A stretch of DNA of 27,751 nt from Cytauxzoon felis (taxonomy: Eukaryota > Apicomplexa > Aconoidasida > Piroplasmida > Theileriidae), in contig JAIQCW010000082.1 in assembly GCA_020283715.1 (NCBI GenBank), positions 1-27,751 on the forward strand, read 5' to 3'. Positions 1-10,500 of the stretch are shown here, one piece after another (within the stretch, counting starts at the first letter, position 1; the number at the start of each line of letters is the position of its first letter). The position numbers and the translations under genes are program-made. Under the pieces are notes generated by a model. It was not told the origin of the DNA and ran no database searches. It was given only the letters and a program-made list of their open reading frames with translations.

Positions 1-615
1 ATCTTCCGTATTCTTGTATGCTATGGTCCAGGTCATAGATGCGGAGAGTGAGATGATTATTAGCATAATAAAGAACCAAATAAACATCCGGTGACCTAAA
101 TCTTCTAATCCATAGTAAGATCCTATATAATAAAATCCCATTTGATAAATTACAACTAAAATCCCGGAAAGTGAGCGACCAAGGATGACAAAAAGACCCT
201 CTCCAGACGAAACTTTTGCGCTACTGATATAATTAATTCCTAATACAAATCCAAACATATTGATCATCCAATAATAGTGAGTAAGTCTTCCAAAATCACC
301 TCCATAATTATAACTAATGAATACTATAACGACGGTAACAAAGAATGACCATATATTGACGATTGAAATATTAACAGATTGACTACTCAGTGCTACAACA
401 GCTGCACATGTTATCATCATACCAAGTAAACATGATATTTCCATAGAGCTGAAGAATTTGTTGATGAATAATGGTATCTTATCCGGTGGTAGATGGAATC
501 TTTCAACAGCAAATGAAGAGAAGTTAACAACTGTATATAGAGGAAATGGAAGAATAAATCCTCCTAAGAAGGCTGCTGTCTTCTTTATACCGCCACTTCC
601 ACCGCCTTCCGACAT
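1..615 (-). CDS. Multi-spanning membrane protein, N-terminal part
   Basis: An uninterrupted reading frame runs from an ATG at 613-615 off the left edge of the window (205 codons, no stop, no intron needed). The product starts MSEGGGSGGIKK and then shows about six hydrophobic stretches, near residues 12-36, 58-78, 86-105, 114-131, 141-166 and 177-199, so it is an integral membrane protein. There are no charged repeats and no recognisable catalytic motif. The size and even spacing of the segments would suit a small-molecule transporter or one of the multi-transmembrane families that are expanded in piroplasms, but I cannot name a family from this fragment. The Gly/Ser-rich leader before the first segment suggests a cytosolic N-terminus (inference). 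The frame has no repeat insertion, and no gene is visible for about 1.2 kb upstream of it. Confidence 0.7.
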   Translation of the reverse strand, partial: MSEGGGSGGIKKTAAFLGGFILPFPLYTVVNFSSFAVERFHLPPDKIPLFINKFFSSMEISCLLGMMITCAAVVALSSQSVNISIVNIWSFFVTVVIVFISYNYGGDFGRLTHYYWMINMFGFVLGINYISSAKVSSGEGLFVILGRSLSGILVVIYQMGFYYIGSYYGLEDLGHRMFIWFFIMLIIISLSASMTWTIAYKNTED

Positions 616-1833
616 TTTATTACTATACCTCTAGTATACAATACTACATTCAAAAATTATAGCCATATCCACATCATGCGACTTAAAAGCTTCGTTACTG
701 ACATTGCTAATATACATTAAATCTATAGGCTTCATATCTCGTGTATTATGAGCCTCCAAGTTCAACATTCATTCCTAGGTATCATAGGCTTCTGGCTCTA
801 CCTAGTAATATTGGGTCATTAAATTATAAAGTTCATAATTATTCATTAGATGTGTTAGAATCGAGTGATGTTAATGACATGTAATGTTTATTTTTAACGT
901 GATGAAATTGAGAGAATTCTAATGTGAATTATGGTAGTATACTTTTCAGAGACATTTTCATCATGATGTAGGAAATTTAATTTCTGACCAGTTATCATGA
1001 CAAATTGACACATAATGAAGTTTATCTATTGATGTAGTATATAAACTTTTATTATAATAAATTATGTAGTTAATCTATATCATATGTTGATGTTTTCTAG
1101 GTGTTGATGGATAATAATTACATAGTACTAACTGCCTCTCATCACCTACTTAGAGTACTTTATCATCTAATATAGTGACTAGTTGACATAATAATTGTTA
1201 TACTATTACATGTTAAATTTATAATAGATACTTTCATACCATAAATATGTTTCTATCATCAATCATGATGGACAACCCGACTATGTATTGCACTGAGATG
1301 GGAAGTACCATTGGCGTAGAATATTTATAAATTAAGTGTAACTATTATAATTACATCAATATATATTGGTGCTTATATTATATCTACTACTGAAAATTTT
1401 ATAATTGATTTAATATACATCAATAATAACACCATAGTTGATACTCTACTAATGTATTACTACCCCTATAACAATAACAGTCACACTCATATAGACATCC
1501 ATTCTCATGATTATATATTATAATTCATTGAATTACATCATTTAACCATGTATTTTTAATTGATGATATTTCCCCCCATAATATGTGGTAACGAATTAGG
1601 TTTGCAGTTGATGATTAATCTTTTAGTTAAATATACATTTAATATGATATCAATAAATTAAAATATAAATTATTTACATGTGAAATGTATTAAATTTATA
1701 TAATAGGAGGAAATTTTTGAATTTATAATGGAAATATGAGCATTAATATGAACATCAATACACATTAATATTAATGAATACCATATTAATTACTGTTTTA
1801 AAATTATTATATAAATATAAAATGAAATATATC
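616..1833. other. AT-rich intergenic stretch without a visible gene
   Basis: This 1.2 kb stretch is rich in A and T, with stops in all frames and no ORF or exon chain that I recognise. It lies upstream of the membrane-protein gene on the minus strand, so promoter and 5' UTR sequence should be in its left part. I see no tRNA-like fold, tandem repeat or copy of the modular repeat here until about 1834. Confidence 0.6.
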
Positions 1834-2246
1834 ACCCGTAGCTGATCCATCCCTGTACTTCTATCTCTACCTTCTCCCACTAGCCATTCCACTTGAGGTC
1901 GTCTTGCAGACAGCTTCTCTATTTACCTATCTCTAAAGAGTATAGCCACTCCCAGAGATCGTGGCAGTGAAGGTAGTGATGGATCATCCATCATGGGAAT
2001 GATGGAAGATGGTGCTAAGGATGTGTTGGATGTAACCTCAGGTGGAATGAAGTATAGTACTGGACCTCTAGTGGAACCCGCAGCTGATCTCAGGGAAGCG
2101 AAGGGGGAAGTAAATAAGGAAGGCACCACGCCTAGTGGGAAGACATCAAGTGGAGAAGCTCTATGCAATGGAAAAGATGGTGGATAGGTAATTGGAAGAG
2201 GCGCCACGCCGAGTGGAAGAGGAGGTGTACTGGACTTCAGTTGTAT
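1834..2246. repeat. Modular repeat block 1 (intergenic; D-C-E-A-D order)
   Basis: This block is relatively GC-rich inside AT-rich DNA. It starts with a fragment of module A and a linker of the type TCCACYTGAGGT. Module C follows, with CTCTAAAGAG and the CCACTCCC...GATCGTGG hairpin, and then module E. E contains the palindrome GATGGATCATCCATC at 1978-1992, overlapped by CATCAT-GGGA-ATGATG at 1989-2004. Module A follows, then the D cassette CCACGCCTAGTGG at 2126-2138, and finally an inverted C start. Short ORFs across it are artefacts of the ORF-permissive modules. It lies just past the 3' end of the 2307-4578 gene. Confidence 0.85.
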
Positions 2247-2306
2247 ATAATGGAAAATTTTTAGTGAATGTATTATATGAATTGAGAATATTAAATGTAT
2301 TGATAT

Positions 2307-4578
2307 TTATAATACGGGTAATGATCTTGCACCGGGTAAATCTTTATGATCTGGATCATGCCATTTATTTTTCCAATCGATTTTAAAATCTGATATTTCT
2401 TCATCAGGATAACGTATCCTATAACCATGTGTCCATTCTCTACCTTTCATAGTACTAAATTTTACTAAAAATTCTATCAACCATGAAGTAGTCTTTATAT
2501 ATTTTATACTATAATATTAATAAATATTATTAATGACTTTAGATATTAACATACTAATTATTATAAAGTGCACCTAATTTTTCATCCCATGTAGATCGTC
2601 CCCAATCTATAAAATATGTACGGATATTATTTAATCTATAATATTATTGATTATATAAATGTATATATAATATACTCTTTAGTATTAATAATATTTTCTA
2701 ATGATATTAAACGATCATCAAAATAATGTATTGGTATTCTCTTATCAATATTCAATGAATTATATAATTTTTTAATTAATGATAATATATCACCATGTTC
2801 TATACCAAGTACATGAATTAATTCATCATGATGTAAATTCATTACATTCAATTGATGCCATATCTCATCAGTAGTCTCCAAATCCGATATCAAATATATA
2901 GGCATACGAAATACCTAATTAATTTATATCAATATGTATACAATAAAAACACTTGAAAATTTACAACTGAAAAACTCCACCTGAGGTCCAATCCACCTCT
3001 CCTTGTCCTGCAGACGGCCTTCTCTATTTACTTCCCCTTCCAGCTCCCGTAGATCGCTTCCAGGTTCTACTTGAGGTCAAAATCACTAATTTCACTAACT
3101 TCATTTTACCTCCAAAATTTGAAGGAAATCTTGAATTTCTGGGGAAACTCATGAAGATATCTCAATGAATATTGCATGTATTTGTAATGTTAATATCTCA
3201 TTGAAGAGGAATTTGATGATTGTATTGAATTATATCATCCTCACTTCATTCCATATTATATTCATTGAGATATCCTTTCAAACATAGATTTCGTTACTTT
3301 ATCCTTATCTCGTCGAGATTAGGTTTATAACCTCAAGCGGACCTGGAAGCGATCTACGGGAGCTGGAAGGGGAAGTAAATAGAGAAGCCGTCTGCAAGAC
3401 AAGGTAAGGACATCAGGCTCCACGCCGAGTGGAAGATAAGGTGGATTGGGTATAAATATACCTTGATATGGTGTGTAATTAATTCGATGATTCCATTATT
3501 GAATGCTTCATGATGTATTTTTTGTTTATCATCTAGATGTTTACAATTGGTGCGATATAAAATTAGATCTTTCCAATCTTCAAAATTTATTGTACGAAAT
3601 TTATTTCTATAACTTTTAAATAACTGATTTATATATATGAGATGATTAAATTTATATATAAAAAAAACTTACTTGTTTTAATTTATTATTTGAAATTTTT
3701 AATAATTTCAATTCATTATTATATAAACCATTATCTATTTTCCAATTATATAATAAATCTGATTTTATATTCCTATTATATCTTTCTGTTGATAAGAAAT
3801 CTACTAATTTAAATGGATCATAATTATGTGTTAATCTATTCAATTCATCTAATGATGATGAATTTTTTCTAATTTGTTTTAATTCTTTAACTGTTTTATT
3901 ATCTTCTATATGTTTATAATCTTTTAAAAATATACTTAATGCTATTATCCAATCTGATATATCATTAATATATGGATATGAATATTTAAATAATTCATTC
4001 AACCATACTGGTATTTTATATTCTTTTATAATCTCATTTAATAATTCTTTAGCATCATTTGTTAATAATTTAGATACATCTAATAATATCTTTGATGATA
4101 TCACTATATATTCTCTTAAACCAAAATATATTGTACCTGTCCAATTCATTATATATACATCTGCTGGACGTTCAATATTCCATGTATATAATGATGATTC
4201 ACCCGGTTCCAATCTCATTCCATGATTATTATGACGATACTCTTCAATCTTACCATCCTTCACCATCTTTATAACATCCAATGGCTCATCCATATAATCA
4301 CCTTCATCTTCATTCAATAGATTATCACCTGTCAATTCTTTATATACATCCGGACGTGTCAAATGTCTATTCAACTTGGGTTTAAAATTAGCAATAGGTG
4401 GTATATGCAATTGAAATTCCTTAACCTCAAATACTCTATCATGTAAAGAAGATAAACGCGTATATATATCGTCATTGGCCTTGGAATGTACAACAGGATT
4501 AAAACGAGTACTATAGTACAGTATTCTATAAGAATGCGATATTATAAAATTTAGTAAAAATATTGCGATAAATAACAT
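2307..4578 (-). CDS. Unrecognised five-exon protein with signal-like N-terminus
   Basis: Exons on the minus strand are 4578-3673, 3623-3462, 2914-2676, 2635-2555 and 2508-2307. All junctions are GT-AG, and the phases join to 530 codons ending in TAA. The N-terminus MLFIAIFLLNFIISHSYR is hydrophobic and signal-peptide-like, followed by a basic/polar stretch, so secretory or apicoplast routing is possible (inference). The rest is soluble, with aromatic-rich motifs such as FIDWGRSTWDEKLG and FKIDWKNKWHDPDH near the C-terminus. I recognise no domain. Three introns are 41-49 bases, but intron 2 (2915-3461) is 547 bases because it holds a complete F-type repeat element. This chain is my own reconstruction. 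Its support is the phase agreement and the continued protein-like composition across all five exons. Confidence 0.75.
2968..3450. repeat. Modular repeat block 2 (inside an intron)
   Basis: This block fills almost all of the 547-base intron 2 of the 2307-4578 gene. It opens with the outer linker CCACCTGAGGTCCAATCC and closes near GGTGGATTGGG, which is the same linker inverted. Between them lies a complete F-type element (listed separately). Confidence 0.85.
3005..3400. mobile_element. F-type inverted-repeat element, copy 1
   Basis: The order is D cassette GTCCTGCAGAC (3005-3015), inverted module B, the AT-rich F core (about 3072-3340), forward module B, and D cassette GTCTGCAAGAC (3390-3400). 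Both ends are B here, so the unit is a long inverted repeat around F. F carries its own inverted pair (GATATCTCAATGAATATTG and ATATTCATTGAGATATC) and the palindrome ATCTCGTCGAGAT. There is no transposase ORF, so it would be non-autonomous. I could not see target-site duplications. Calling it mobile is inference from four similar copies at unrelated loci. Confidence 0.6.
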
Positions 4579-5091
4579 TGAAATTTTAATAATTAATAGA
4601 ATCTCATTTTATATTATAGTTTCCATCTTAAATACCGTACAATTTGTATAAAATGTTCAAGGCAGATGTGTGGCATAGACAAACACCTAAATTTATCCAA
4701 TTAACCGAGATCTACATTATAATTCGTGGATAATCCATAAAAATTGACTCTAATCTATCGGATTCCATCATTAATTGCCAACACATCCCGTCAATAGTCA
4801 TACACCACCCGTAGCTGATCTCAGGGAAGCGGAGGGGGAAGTAATTAGAAGAGGTCACCACGGCGAGTGGGAAACTATAAATTCTTCCTTTCCATTGCAT
4901 GGAGCCTCTTCTAATTACTTCCCCCTCCGCTTCCCTGAGATCAGCTACGGGTCATGAATGTATGTAGCGTATGTGTATGTTATATATGTTTGAGAAGAAA
5001 TTTCCTTACTGATTTGAGATCATGAGCGTATGTACTGGATAATAACAACATTTATATGTTGGCATATTGAATTTAAACTTTATTGTAAAAA
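4579..5091. promoter_or_regulatory. Divergent intergenic region between two genes
   Basis: This region separates the start of the minus-strand gene (4578) from the start of the plus-strand gene (5092), so it should hold both promoters. Its centre is occupied by a perfect inverted repeat built from module A (4807-4952). No core promoter motif is recognisable by eye in the AT-rich flanks. Confidence 0.45.
4807..4952. repeat. Modular repeat block 3: perfect 48-bp inverted repeat of module A
   Basis: The left arm 4807-4854 and right arm 4905-4952 are exact reverse complements over 48 bases. Each is a module A running from ACCCGTAGCTGATCTCAGGG to AATTAGAAGAGG. The 50-base spacer holds two different D mini-hairpins, CCACGGCGAGTGG (4858-4870) and CCATTGCATGG (4892-4902). 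In the F-type elements the D cassettes lie on the outside; here they face each other in the middle. The block therefore looks like an end-to-end junction of two elements. Confidence 0.9.
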
Positions 5092-6164
5092 ATGGTTTCG
5101 TTAACATCAGAAGTAAGAATATTTCATGGCTTTCATTATGATACCCATAGGACTTTCAAGTAGGATCATTTATTCCTAGGAATTTATATGACTTTTATAA
5201 TGACGATGATGTGATTTACTTCCCGTTGAGTGACGAGAGGGTTTGTGAATTGATGAAGACACCGGATAATGAGCAGATGGAAAATCAGTGGAGTAGTCCC
5301 GACTCTACGGACAACACTTTCCTTTGTGACCCATTCAGCATGCCTATGTTTCCAACTGAGCGTATGAATATGCAGTCTTGCACTAGTGGATGCAATGAAA
5401 TGTGTAGTCAAATTATACCAGATGATGCTAGTAAACAATACATGGCATTGGATGGTATAAATGGTTTGATAAATACTGTAAAATCTTCCAGTCCTATGCG
5501 TACTTCATTTAAAGGTGTAAATGATTTAATTATAAATAAGAAAAGTAAACATGAGATCTTGAAGTTGATGAATTCTGTACTGGAAAAGGATTTATTCTTC
5601 ATGTGTAAATTGATTTTATATAAGAATAGATCTGATTTATTAAATGTTAATCCTAGTTTAGAATGTTTAAAGGTTAAGAATTTATTACCATTTGAAATTA
5701 ATGTGGATGAATTTAATATAATGAAGTCGATGATTATATTACTGACGTATGAGTTGGCATATTTCAAACAATCTGGAATGAAGTTGATAGCTTTATGGCA
5801 TGTAAAATCTGAGCTTTTACAACGTCTTCGTAATGATTATTTGGTTACAAATTCGGTGGAGATTATAAATGATGATAGACGAAGGATCAAGACGGATTTC
5901 TACAGGGTTGGTGAAGATTTAAAAGGTATTGAAGATGAACAAGACAGAAAATGTTTTTGGAAATTGGAATCTTATATAAATTTAAATGAATTATTACCAG
6001 ACATGAAAGAGAATTTGGTATTTATAAGCTTTAAAGGTAGTATAGACGTAAAGAATTATGAAGGATTTAAAGGAGATGTTATTATTGAGTATAAAAATCC
6101 AATGGAAATAATTTCATTAAAAAGTCATTTGAATTTTATAAATTCCCATTATAAATATATTTGA
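5092..6164 (+). CDS. Unrecognised two-exon protein (344 residues)
   Basis: Exon 1 is 5092-5112 (MVSLTSE). A 38-base GT-AG intron follows (5113-5150), and exon 2 is 5151-6164, joined in phase 0, giving 345 codons with TGA at 6162-6164. I chose the upstream ATG because the exon 2 frame stays open to the acceptor at 5150 and an in-frame stop lies just upstream inside the intron. The product is soluble. It has an acidic/Ser-rich N-terminal third with several Met and Cys residues (NMQSCTSGCNEMCSQ) and a helical-looking C-terminal two thirds rich in Leu, Lys and Glu. No domain was recognised. It is divergent from the gene at 2307-4578 and shares the plus strand with the two small genes that follow. 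Confidence 0.7.
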
Positions 6165-6262
6165 ACTAAACATCTTATTAACTTTGCACTATATAATAGA
6201 GATGGGATTACTATTGATCATTTGTTATTGATGTTTATATAATTTATATTGTATTAATAGAA

Positions 6263-6421
6263 ATGTTTGTTTTAGATCGTGAAGAATCCCATGGGAGTAA
6301 GGGTAGTGAAAATTTAAAGGAGAAGGCCAGAATATTTTTATACTCTATCGCTACCGCTAAAATCATCGCACTTGCGGTAAAATATCTCATGCCCTCAGAG
6401 AATCCAGAGGGACAATCTTAA
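6263..6421 (+). CDS. Small hypothetical ORF, 52 residues
   Basis: An ATG-to-TAA frame of 53 codons starts MFVLDREESHGSKG. A central helix follows, with the hydrophobic segment FLYSIATAKIIALAVKYLM, and a short polar tail. It resembles a small single-span or tail-anchored membrane protein, but I cannot name it. It sits 98 bases after the preceding stop and 35 bases before the next start, in the same direction. The base composition (several GC-containing codons such as GCG and GCC) is more coding-like than the surrounding intergenic DNA. TATTAATAG just before the ATG could be a splice acceptor, so an upstream exon cannot be excluded. Confidence 0.45.
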   Translation: MFVLDREESHGSKGSENLKEKARIFLYSIATAKIIALAVKYLMPSENPEGQS

Positions 6422-6456
6422 ACATTGATGGATTGATAGAAGATGTAAACTTCAGG

Positions 6457-6955
6457 ATGAAATGTAATGAATGTGATGAAAATGAACCAAAGTATAGGTA
6501 TAAATGTTGTAATTATAGATTTTGTACTGTAAAATGTTTCAAATTACATCAATGTACCAATGTAAAGTCTACTTTATTACCTGAAAGTACAGTTGATACG
6601 AAGGATCAAAGTGCAGTGGGAAGTGTTGCGATTGAGGGAGCCTCAACTATTGAAGACTCAACAGATGGTGTCAATTCTGTAAGTAATTTTGATGTTAATG
6701 ACTACAAGAGTAGTTTAACTATGGAACAGATTGAGAAATTGAGTAAGTTTTAATTATCAACTCTTCATTATATACACAACTATAGAATCTGATGTAAAGT
6801 TACGACAGTATTTAAACAATTCAACACTATGTAAAGTCCTAAAGAAGATAGCAGAGTCTAATGACCCTATTACAACTACATCATGCTATATCGATGAAGA
6901 CTACTTCAAAGAATTCGTCAATCATGCACTCGATCTACTCGAAGATGATAAATGA
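6457..6955 (+). CDS. ZNHIT3: HIT-type zinc finger protein, ZNHIT3-like
   Basis: Exon 1 is 6457-6742 and exon 2 is 6786-6955, separated by a 43-base GT-AG intron, giving 152 codons (151 residues), close to human ZNHIT3 (155 residues). The N-terminus carries a zf-HIT finger with the cysteine/histidine ladder CNEC ... YKCCNYRFC ... KC ... H ... C. The C-terminal exon encodes KSDVKLRQYLNNSTLCKVLKK and an acidic helix ending FKEFVNHALDLLEDDK, which fits the ZNHIT3 C-terminal domain. Family members act with NUFIP1 in box C/D snoRNP assembly in the nucleus. I chose the ATG just before the first cysteine pair. The frame extends upstream only through non-ATG codons. There is no repeat insertion. Confidence 0.75.
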
Positions 6956-6992
6956 CTATAATATAAACTGAATGTCATCTTCACCTTTTCTA

Positions 6993-7455
6993 CTAGGCAT
7001 TCCACCTGAAGTCCATCTTTTCCATTGCATGGAGCTCTTCCTTTTATTCCCCCTCCGCTTCCCTGAGATCAGCTGCGGGTTCCACCTGAGGTCCAAACAC
7101 TGTCTTCAACTACTTCATTTTTACCACGAAAATTTGAAGGAATTTCATCATTTCTGGGGAAACTACTGAAGATATCTCAATGAATATTGGATGAAATTCT
7201 GATGTCAATACATCATTGAAAAGGTTTTTGATGATTCTATTGGTTATTGTCATCCTCACTTGATTTTAATTTATACACATTGAGATGTCCCTTCAAACAT
7301 GAATTCCGTCACTTTATCCTTATCTCAGCGAGATTTGGTTTATAACCTCGAGTGGAACCTGTAAGCGATCTACGGGAGCTGGAAGGGGAAGTAAATAGAA
7401 GAGGCTCTCTGCAAGAGGAAGACAAGGTTGTAACCTCAGGTGGAGGCGAGTAGAA
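6993..7455. repeat. Modular repeat block 4 (intergenic, between convergent genes)
   Basis: This block fills most of the 611-base gap between the convergent 3' ends of the ZNHIT3-like gene and CAP-G. It opens with CCACCTGAAGTCC and contains a complete F-type element. After the last D cassette it ends in a linker, AACCTCAGGTGGA. The flanking 6956-6992 and 7456-7566 are AT-rich with no feature seen. Confidence 0.85.
7022..7417. mobile_element. F-type inverted-repeat element, copy 2
   Basis: The order is D cassette CCATTGCATGG (7022-7032), inverted module A, F core (about 7096-7350), module B, D cassette CTCTCTGCAAGAG (7405-7417). The core has the same inverted pair (GATATCTCAATGAATATTG) and an ATCTCAGCGAGAT palindrome, a variant of ATCTCGTCGAGAT in copy 1. 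It has the same orientation as copy 1 and the same total length (396 bases). The two ends carry different D cassettes. Mobility is inferred. Confidence 0.6.
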
Positions 7456-7566
7456 GAGAGTTGGTGATAACTTCTGTTAGTATATATTGAAATATGAGTT
7501 ACAAGGTTATTTGTTTATAATTGATAAATTGTGTGGAGATTATCGACTTTTTTTATGTTGGTGATA

Positions 7567-10500
7567 TTATTCATCATCTGATTCGCTGATGTAATCGTCT
7601 TCATCATCATCTTGCTCTTCATCTTCATCAGAGTCGTAATAATTTACCTTCTTTGTGTTTCTGGTAGATTTGCGTACGGTTTGTGATTGATTTTCATCGA
7701 TTGGTGTAACGAGTGCATAACATTTCCTTGAAGATAATGATGAGATATACGAATCATAAGAATCGATAAGATTACTAAAGGCTACTTTATCATCAATTTC
7801 AAATTTAATTTCTACCTTCTCTTCATTTATAATTACATTTACACCATTTTTACCATCTTTTATCTTTTCTTGATGTAATTTAGCGATTTTATTCATCTGG
7901 TCAGATATAATTTCAATTGCTTCGTTCAAATACTGTATATTACCCTTGACTCTACATATTGTACCATCCTCCAATATATATCGCAACAACAATTCTACAT
8001 CATGCAAGTCCAATAACGCCGTAGATGGATCCTCAATCGCACATTTATCAATCAATGATTCCTCACCTGTAAATATCAAATATTATGATAATACTAACAA
8101 ATACTGATACTAATATGTTGTCCACTCCATCCGAGGTCCAATCCAACTCTCTTCTCTCCATCTGAGGTTACAGTCCTCCGTCAGCTCTTCTATTTACCTC
8201 CCCCTTCGCTTCCCTGAGATCAGCTGCGGGTTCCACTCGAGGTCCAGTACTACTCTCTTTTCCACTCGCCGTGGTGGCCTCTCTATTTACTTCCCCTTCC
8301 AGCTCCCGTGGATCGCTTCCAGGTTCCACTTGAGGTTACATCCAACACATCCTTAGCACCATCTTCCATCATTCCCATGATGGATGATCCATCACTACCT
8401 TCACCACGATCTCCGGGAGTGGCTTTACTCTTTAGAGATAGGTAATTTAAAGAGGCTCCACGCCTAGTGGGAAAATAAGGTGGAGATGAAGAGTTGGATT
8501 GGACCTCAAGTGGAACAGAGTTGTATTGTACATCGTTTATATTTCAACATACTGTGTATGATTTTATTGATGATATTATGTATGAGTGGTATGAAATATA
8601 ATTTATCTGCGAGTATATATCCTTTATCGATGGTGATGATGATGATCCATTTGAGATATTTGAGTAAATTTTTAATGATGAAGTAGATTGGTGATTTATG
8701 TATAATGGTTTGTATAACAAATAATATAAGTTGTGGTAGACCATATAATGATATATTAATAGATAATGAATAATGTATTGATTTCATAAGTATTTGTTCA
8801 AATGCTTTATGAAATAATTTTAAATGTCTATATGAAATAGTAGGATATAATGATAATGTATTAAATATAATTAATTTATCATCAGATGATATTATAATAT
8901 GTTGGGTATTTTTAATAAATTTAAAATCTTTAATTAATATTCTTGATGATGTTGGTATTATAAATAAAATTTCTAATAAACCACATAATCTTTCTATAGT
9001 TTTTAATTCATATTTTATTTCTAACTCTTTATTATTAAATAATTCATTTTTTTTTATATCATTTATAAAATATTCTATTATTAATAATTTTAATGACATA
9101 CGTATTATAACCGATTGTATATATTTACTTGTCATTATATTACCCGTTATTATCAACCAAAATGTCTTTATTATCTCCTGTACATTCTCATCATTATACA
9201 TACAATCTATATTATTCATTATCAAATCAACCAATATATATATATACATCTCACATGTCAATGTCAATAACTCTATCCTCTGACGCAATACATACATATC
9301 CTCAATATCAATACTCGATGTTCCACCTGAGGTTACATCATCACTACCTTCAACTATTCCACTCGGCGTGGTGCCTCTTCTATTTAGTTGTCCCTCCGCT
9401 TCCCTGAGATCAGCTACGGGTAGTCCGCCTGAAGTTACATCATTAACACCATCCACTGTTCTTCCGGGTTGAATAATAGTAGTTGGTTTGTGGGGATTAT
9501 TATCATTGTGAGGTTTTTTATCCCCAGAATGCCCCATTACCCCATTTTCTCCACTTGAGGTTACATTACTACTCTCCTTTCCACCTTCTCTACTCCTACC
9601 TTCTTTCGTCCTGCCGTCAGCTTTTCTATTTACCTCCCCCTGCGCTTCCCTGAGATCAGCTGCGGGTTCCACCTGAGGTCCAATCCATACCTTCTCAACG
9701 CCACGATCTCCGGGAGTGGGTCTACTCTTTAGAGATAGGTAATTAGAAGAGCTCTCTGCAAGAGGAACAGACGTGGATTGGACCTCCAGTGGATTGGTAT
9801 TATTGTATAATTTATGGTATATATTGAGTTGTAGTTGTAATTTATTGATGGTATCATTGAGTGTGAGTTGGAATGCTTGTAATTGTTTATTGAGGTTATT
9901 ATGATTGAGTATTGCCCAATTACCTAATATTTTATTAGAGAGTATATTACAATAATGATGTGAGATTGTATTATTATTATGATTAGTAAAATATGATAAT
10001 AATGGTAATAATAGATTATGTGGTAGATTATATAATTCATGATCATATATAGGATTAGATTTTGTTAGATTAAGATAAGATTCAATAATAATTAATATAC
10101 GTAACCATTTATTATTTAATTGTTTATTAATATTATTAAGAAATAATAATTGTTTATTTAATAATAAATTTAATTTATTTTTATGTAAATTTAATGCATA
10201 TTGTTGTTTTAAATTAATAATATTAATATTATTTAATTCATTTAATTGTAATTTTTGTATTATTAATTTGTTCATTTAAAATTATTAATTAATAAATTTA
10301 AATTATTAATAGAATATTTATATAAATTTATATTATTTATATTATTTATATTTAAATATTCTAATAAATCATTATCAATTCTAATATTATTATTAATATA
10401 TAATAATTGATATGGATTTTTAATATCATTTATAATAATTAATAATTTATTTGTAATTATATTTTCATATTGTTTATAATTTATATTTATATTATTATTT

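Noticed and set aside
1923..2386. Short ORFs on both strands across repeat block 1
   Set aside because: They consist of module translations in various frames; the modules are open in several frames, and there is no host-like coding sequence or splice context.
4775..4957. Small ORF over the perfect inverted repeat
   Set aside because: It arises from the A-module frames only; both arms are the same repeat and there is no further coding evidence.
10266..10280. Programmed -1 frameshift signal in CAP-G
   Set aside because: The run does not fit a classical X XXY YYZ slippery site in the upstream frame, and the same one-base pattern recurs in SDA1 at other homopolymers, which favours sequence error.
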